A stretch of 5,681 nt of DNA from Candidatus Bathyarchaeota archaeon (GTDB lineage: Archaea > Thermoproteota > Bathyarchaeia > TCS64): assembly GCA_030691555.1 (NCBI GenBank), contig JAUYEB010000203.1, positions 1-5,681 of the forward strand, in the 5' to 3' direction. The position numbers were made by a program, and so were the translations under genes. Positions 5,223 through 5,681 of the stretch are shown one piece after another (positions within the stretch are counted from its first letter, which is position 1; each line of letters begins with the position of its first letter). The notes beneath the pieces were generated by a model. That model was not told the DNA's origin. It did not search any database and saw only the letters and a list, made by a program, of their open reading frames with translations.

Positions 5223-5681
5223 CTAGGCGGATAGCCTCGCGGCGGTGGCGTGGAGATTGGCGAGGGCGGCCTCGAGGCGGCTCCTCTTCTCGCCGAGCCT
5301 CGCGCGCTGCTCTGCCGCCTCGGCGCCGTGCTCCCTGAGCATCCTCTTGACCTCCTCGGGGCGTGGGCTGCCGAGGCTGACCCTGCGCTGCAGGCTCTTC
5401 TTCGGATCGGTCGCCTTGTCGATGAGGGCCTGCGTGACCTTGACCTTCTTCTTGTAGAGCCTCTCGGCTGAGGCGGTGACGTCCTCGGGCTTGAGCCTGT
5501 CGAGGGTGGAGCCGCGGCTTATGGTTAGGTTGACGAGGTCGGCGGCTATCTTGTAGGACTCGCGGAAGCTGAGGCCTGCGTCGTTTGCGAGGGTCTCTGC
5601 TAGTTCGACGGCCATGGCGAAGTTGCCCTGGACGGGCCTGGCGAGCCTCTCGGGCTTGATCTTCATGGTGGCGACGGCGCC
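5223..5681 (-). CDS. argH: Argininosuccinate lyase, C-terminal part (runs off right edge)
   Basis: The visible 152 residues are the C-terminal domain of argininosuccinate lyase, which splits argininosuccinate into arginine and fumarate in the last step of arginine synthesis (cytoplasmic homotetramer). Family landmarks are the VATMKIKPERLA segment (residues 4-15), AVELAETLANDAGLSFRESY (24-43), with the F-R-E helix, and a late SLGSPRPEEVKRML segment equivalent to the usual SPGGTAPEEV. The first Met in this piece is internal; the frame stays open to base 5681. The catalytic Ser loop lies outside the window. After the PEEVKRML helix the protein continues for about 33 residues in a charged, Ala-rich helix, somewhat longer than many relatives. 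The next gene on this strand has its own promoter-like box, so argH may end its transcript here. Confidence 0.9.
   Translation of the reverse strand, partial: GAVATMKIKPERLARPVQGNFAMAVELAETLANDAGLSFRESYKIAADLVNLTISRGSTLDRLKPEDVTASAERLYKKKVKVTQALIDKATDPKKSLQRRVSLGSPRPEEVKRMLREHGAEAAEQRARLGEKRSRLEAALANLHATAARLSA

Noticed and set aside
1..5681. Defence system, CRISPR array, mobile element or RNA gene
   Set aside because: No repeats with spacers, transposase, integrase, terminal inverted repeats or tRNA/rRNA-like segments were seen. Gene content and composition are uniform and housekeeping-like.

Overview
This window looks like chromosomal DNA from a GC-rich archaeon. It is mostly tightly packed housekeeping genes. 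The evidence for an archaeon is AT-rich TATA-type boxes about 26 bases before several start codons, apparent leaderless GTG and TTG starts, and a bacterio-opsin-activator type (HTH_10) regulator. Arginine is very often encoded by AGG. A lineage in the TACK/Thermoproteota group is plausible, but no rRNA or lineage marker is present, so this is inference.

Layout, left to right. Bases 1-213 (minus) hold the first 71 codons of porG, the gamma subunit of pyruvate:ferredoxin oxidoreductase, running off the left edge. It diverges from a small flavodoxin-like protein (359-829, plus). After a 110-base control region comes an HTH_10 regulator (940-1635). It is followed one base later by a small protein with eight cysteines in a double [4Fe-4S] arrangement, from the QueG / reductive-dehalogenase-like family (1637-2407). 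Next are a fumarylacetoacetate-hydrolase family enzyme (2442-3455) and a ROK-family sugar kinase (3490-4437), each with its own promoter-like box. On the minus strand are a membrane-anchored, Thr-rich extracellular protein of unknown function (4434-5177) and the C-terminal part of argininosuccinate lyase, argH (5223-5681, off the right edge). No RNA gene, mobile element, CRISPR array or gene-free stretch above 300 bases was seen.

The most unusual part is 860-945. Two copies of the perfect palindrome GTCACGTGAC lie 44 bases apart, each at the start point predicted from a TATA-like box, and the second contains the regulator's GTG start codon. This looks like an autoregulatory operator pair controlling a two-gene unit of regulator plus Fe-S protein. 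The regulator's N-terminal domain carries several Cys and His residues, so it may sense a metal or redox state. The Fe-S partner would usually be annotated epoxyqueuosine reductase, but archaea make archaeosine rather than queuosine, and the expected catalytic Asp seems absent. Its real job is therefore open. The neighbouring PorG and flavodoxin suggest, only as a hypothesis, an electron route from pyruvate oxidation through flavodoxin to the Fe-S protein.
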